A stretch of DNA of 13,131 nt, taken from contig SLLU01000136.1 in NCBI GenBank assembly GCA_007133925.1, positions 1 through 13,131 of the forward strand. Reading direction: 5' to 3'. The stretch's first letter is position 1. Every line of letters begins with the position of its first letter. The notes under the pieces are model-generated. The model saw only the letters and a program-made list of their open reading frames with translations. It did not search any database and had not been told where the DNA came from. Of the stretch, positions 13,084 through 13,131 are shown in pieces. The stretch comes from Candidatus Halarchaeoplasma halalkaliphilum (GTDB taxonomy: Archaea; Thermoplasmatota; Thermoplasmata; Halarchaeoplasmatales; Halarchaeoplasmataceae). The position numbers and the translations under genes are program-made.

Positions 13084-13131
13084 ATGTACAAGATGGAGAA
13101 AAAGGAAGACACCATACGCATCCCGCCCAAC
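13084..13131 (+). CDS. rpo7: RNA polymerase subunit Rpo7 (RpoE'), first 16 codons
   Basis: Only MYKMEKKEDTIRIPPN is in the window. This closely fits the N-terminus of archaeal Rpo7 (homologue of eukaryotic Rpb7), where MYK...DxxRIPP starts the tip domain that binds the RNA polymerase core. With Rpo4 it forms the stalk that aids promoter opening and binds emerging RNA. GGTGA at 13073-13077 lies 6 nt before the ATG, and the gene starts 14 nt after the pyrophosphatase stop. The rest, and any rpo4/spt4 neighbours, fall beyond the edge. The call rests on a short peptide but the pattern is distinctive. Confidence 0.78.
   Translation, partial: MYKMEKKEDTIRIPPN

Noticed and set aside
1..13131. Insertion sequences, CRISPR arrays, attachment sites or phage genes
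   Set aside because: No transposase, integrase, regularly spaced repeats or flanking inverted repeats were seen; the window is densely packed with housekeeping-type genes.

Overview
The window is archaeal. It encodes a general transcription factor B (TFB), a Gar1 subunit of H/ACA RNPs, a preflagellin/prepilin-type A24 peptidase with the archaeal C-terminal extension, and the first residues of RNA polymerase subunit Rpo7. Its promoters have TATA/BRE form, and several place the TATA box about 31-33 nt before the start codon, as in leaderless transcripts. The gene set and promoter style suggest a euryarchaeote, possibly of the Thermoplasmatota side. That placement is a guess from content; nothing in the window fixes the lineage.

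Layout. Positions 1-290 hold the N-terminal third of an HtpX-like membrane metalloprotease on the minus strand, cut by the window edge. Everything else is on the plus strand. In order: an A24 membrane aspartic peptidase (486-1361); a two-gene gar1-tfb operon (1482-2664); a YhaM-like OB-fold/HD-domain nuclease (2708-3697); an unrecognised protein with a four-cysteine zinc motif at each end (3740-4240); a long-form dihydropteroate synthase (4275-5444); four consecutive TldD/TldE-family genes in the order D-E-D-E (5504-10926); a membrane ion-pumping pyrophosphatase (10988-13066 plus stop); and the start of rpo7 (13084 to the edge).

How the genes relate. Most are housekeeping: information processing (Gar1, TFB, Rpo7, the HD/OB nuclease), proteolysis and membrane quality control (HtpX, A24 peptidase, TldD/E), folate-type cofactor synthesis (DHPS) and energy conservation (membrane PPase). 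The tightest group is the tldD-tldE-tldD-tldE run, with junctions of a 4-nt overlap, a 2-nt gap and a 10-nt gap. It looks like one transcription unit making two heterodimeric peptidases. In each pair the TldD member keeps the metal site and the TldE member has lost it.

The most notable points are the duplicated TldD/TldE module, a pyrophosphatase whose sequence signatures point to a K+-dependent and possibly Na+-pumping enzyme, the long-form DHPS in an archaeon, the double zinc-motif orphan protein, and a clean split between leaderless and Shine-Dalgarno-led genes. I saw no mobile elements, CRISPR arrays, tRNA or rRNA genes. No gene-free stretch exceeds 300 bases; the longest is the 195-nt divergent region at 291-485.
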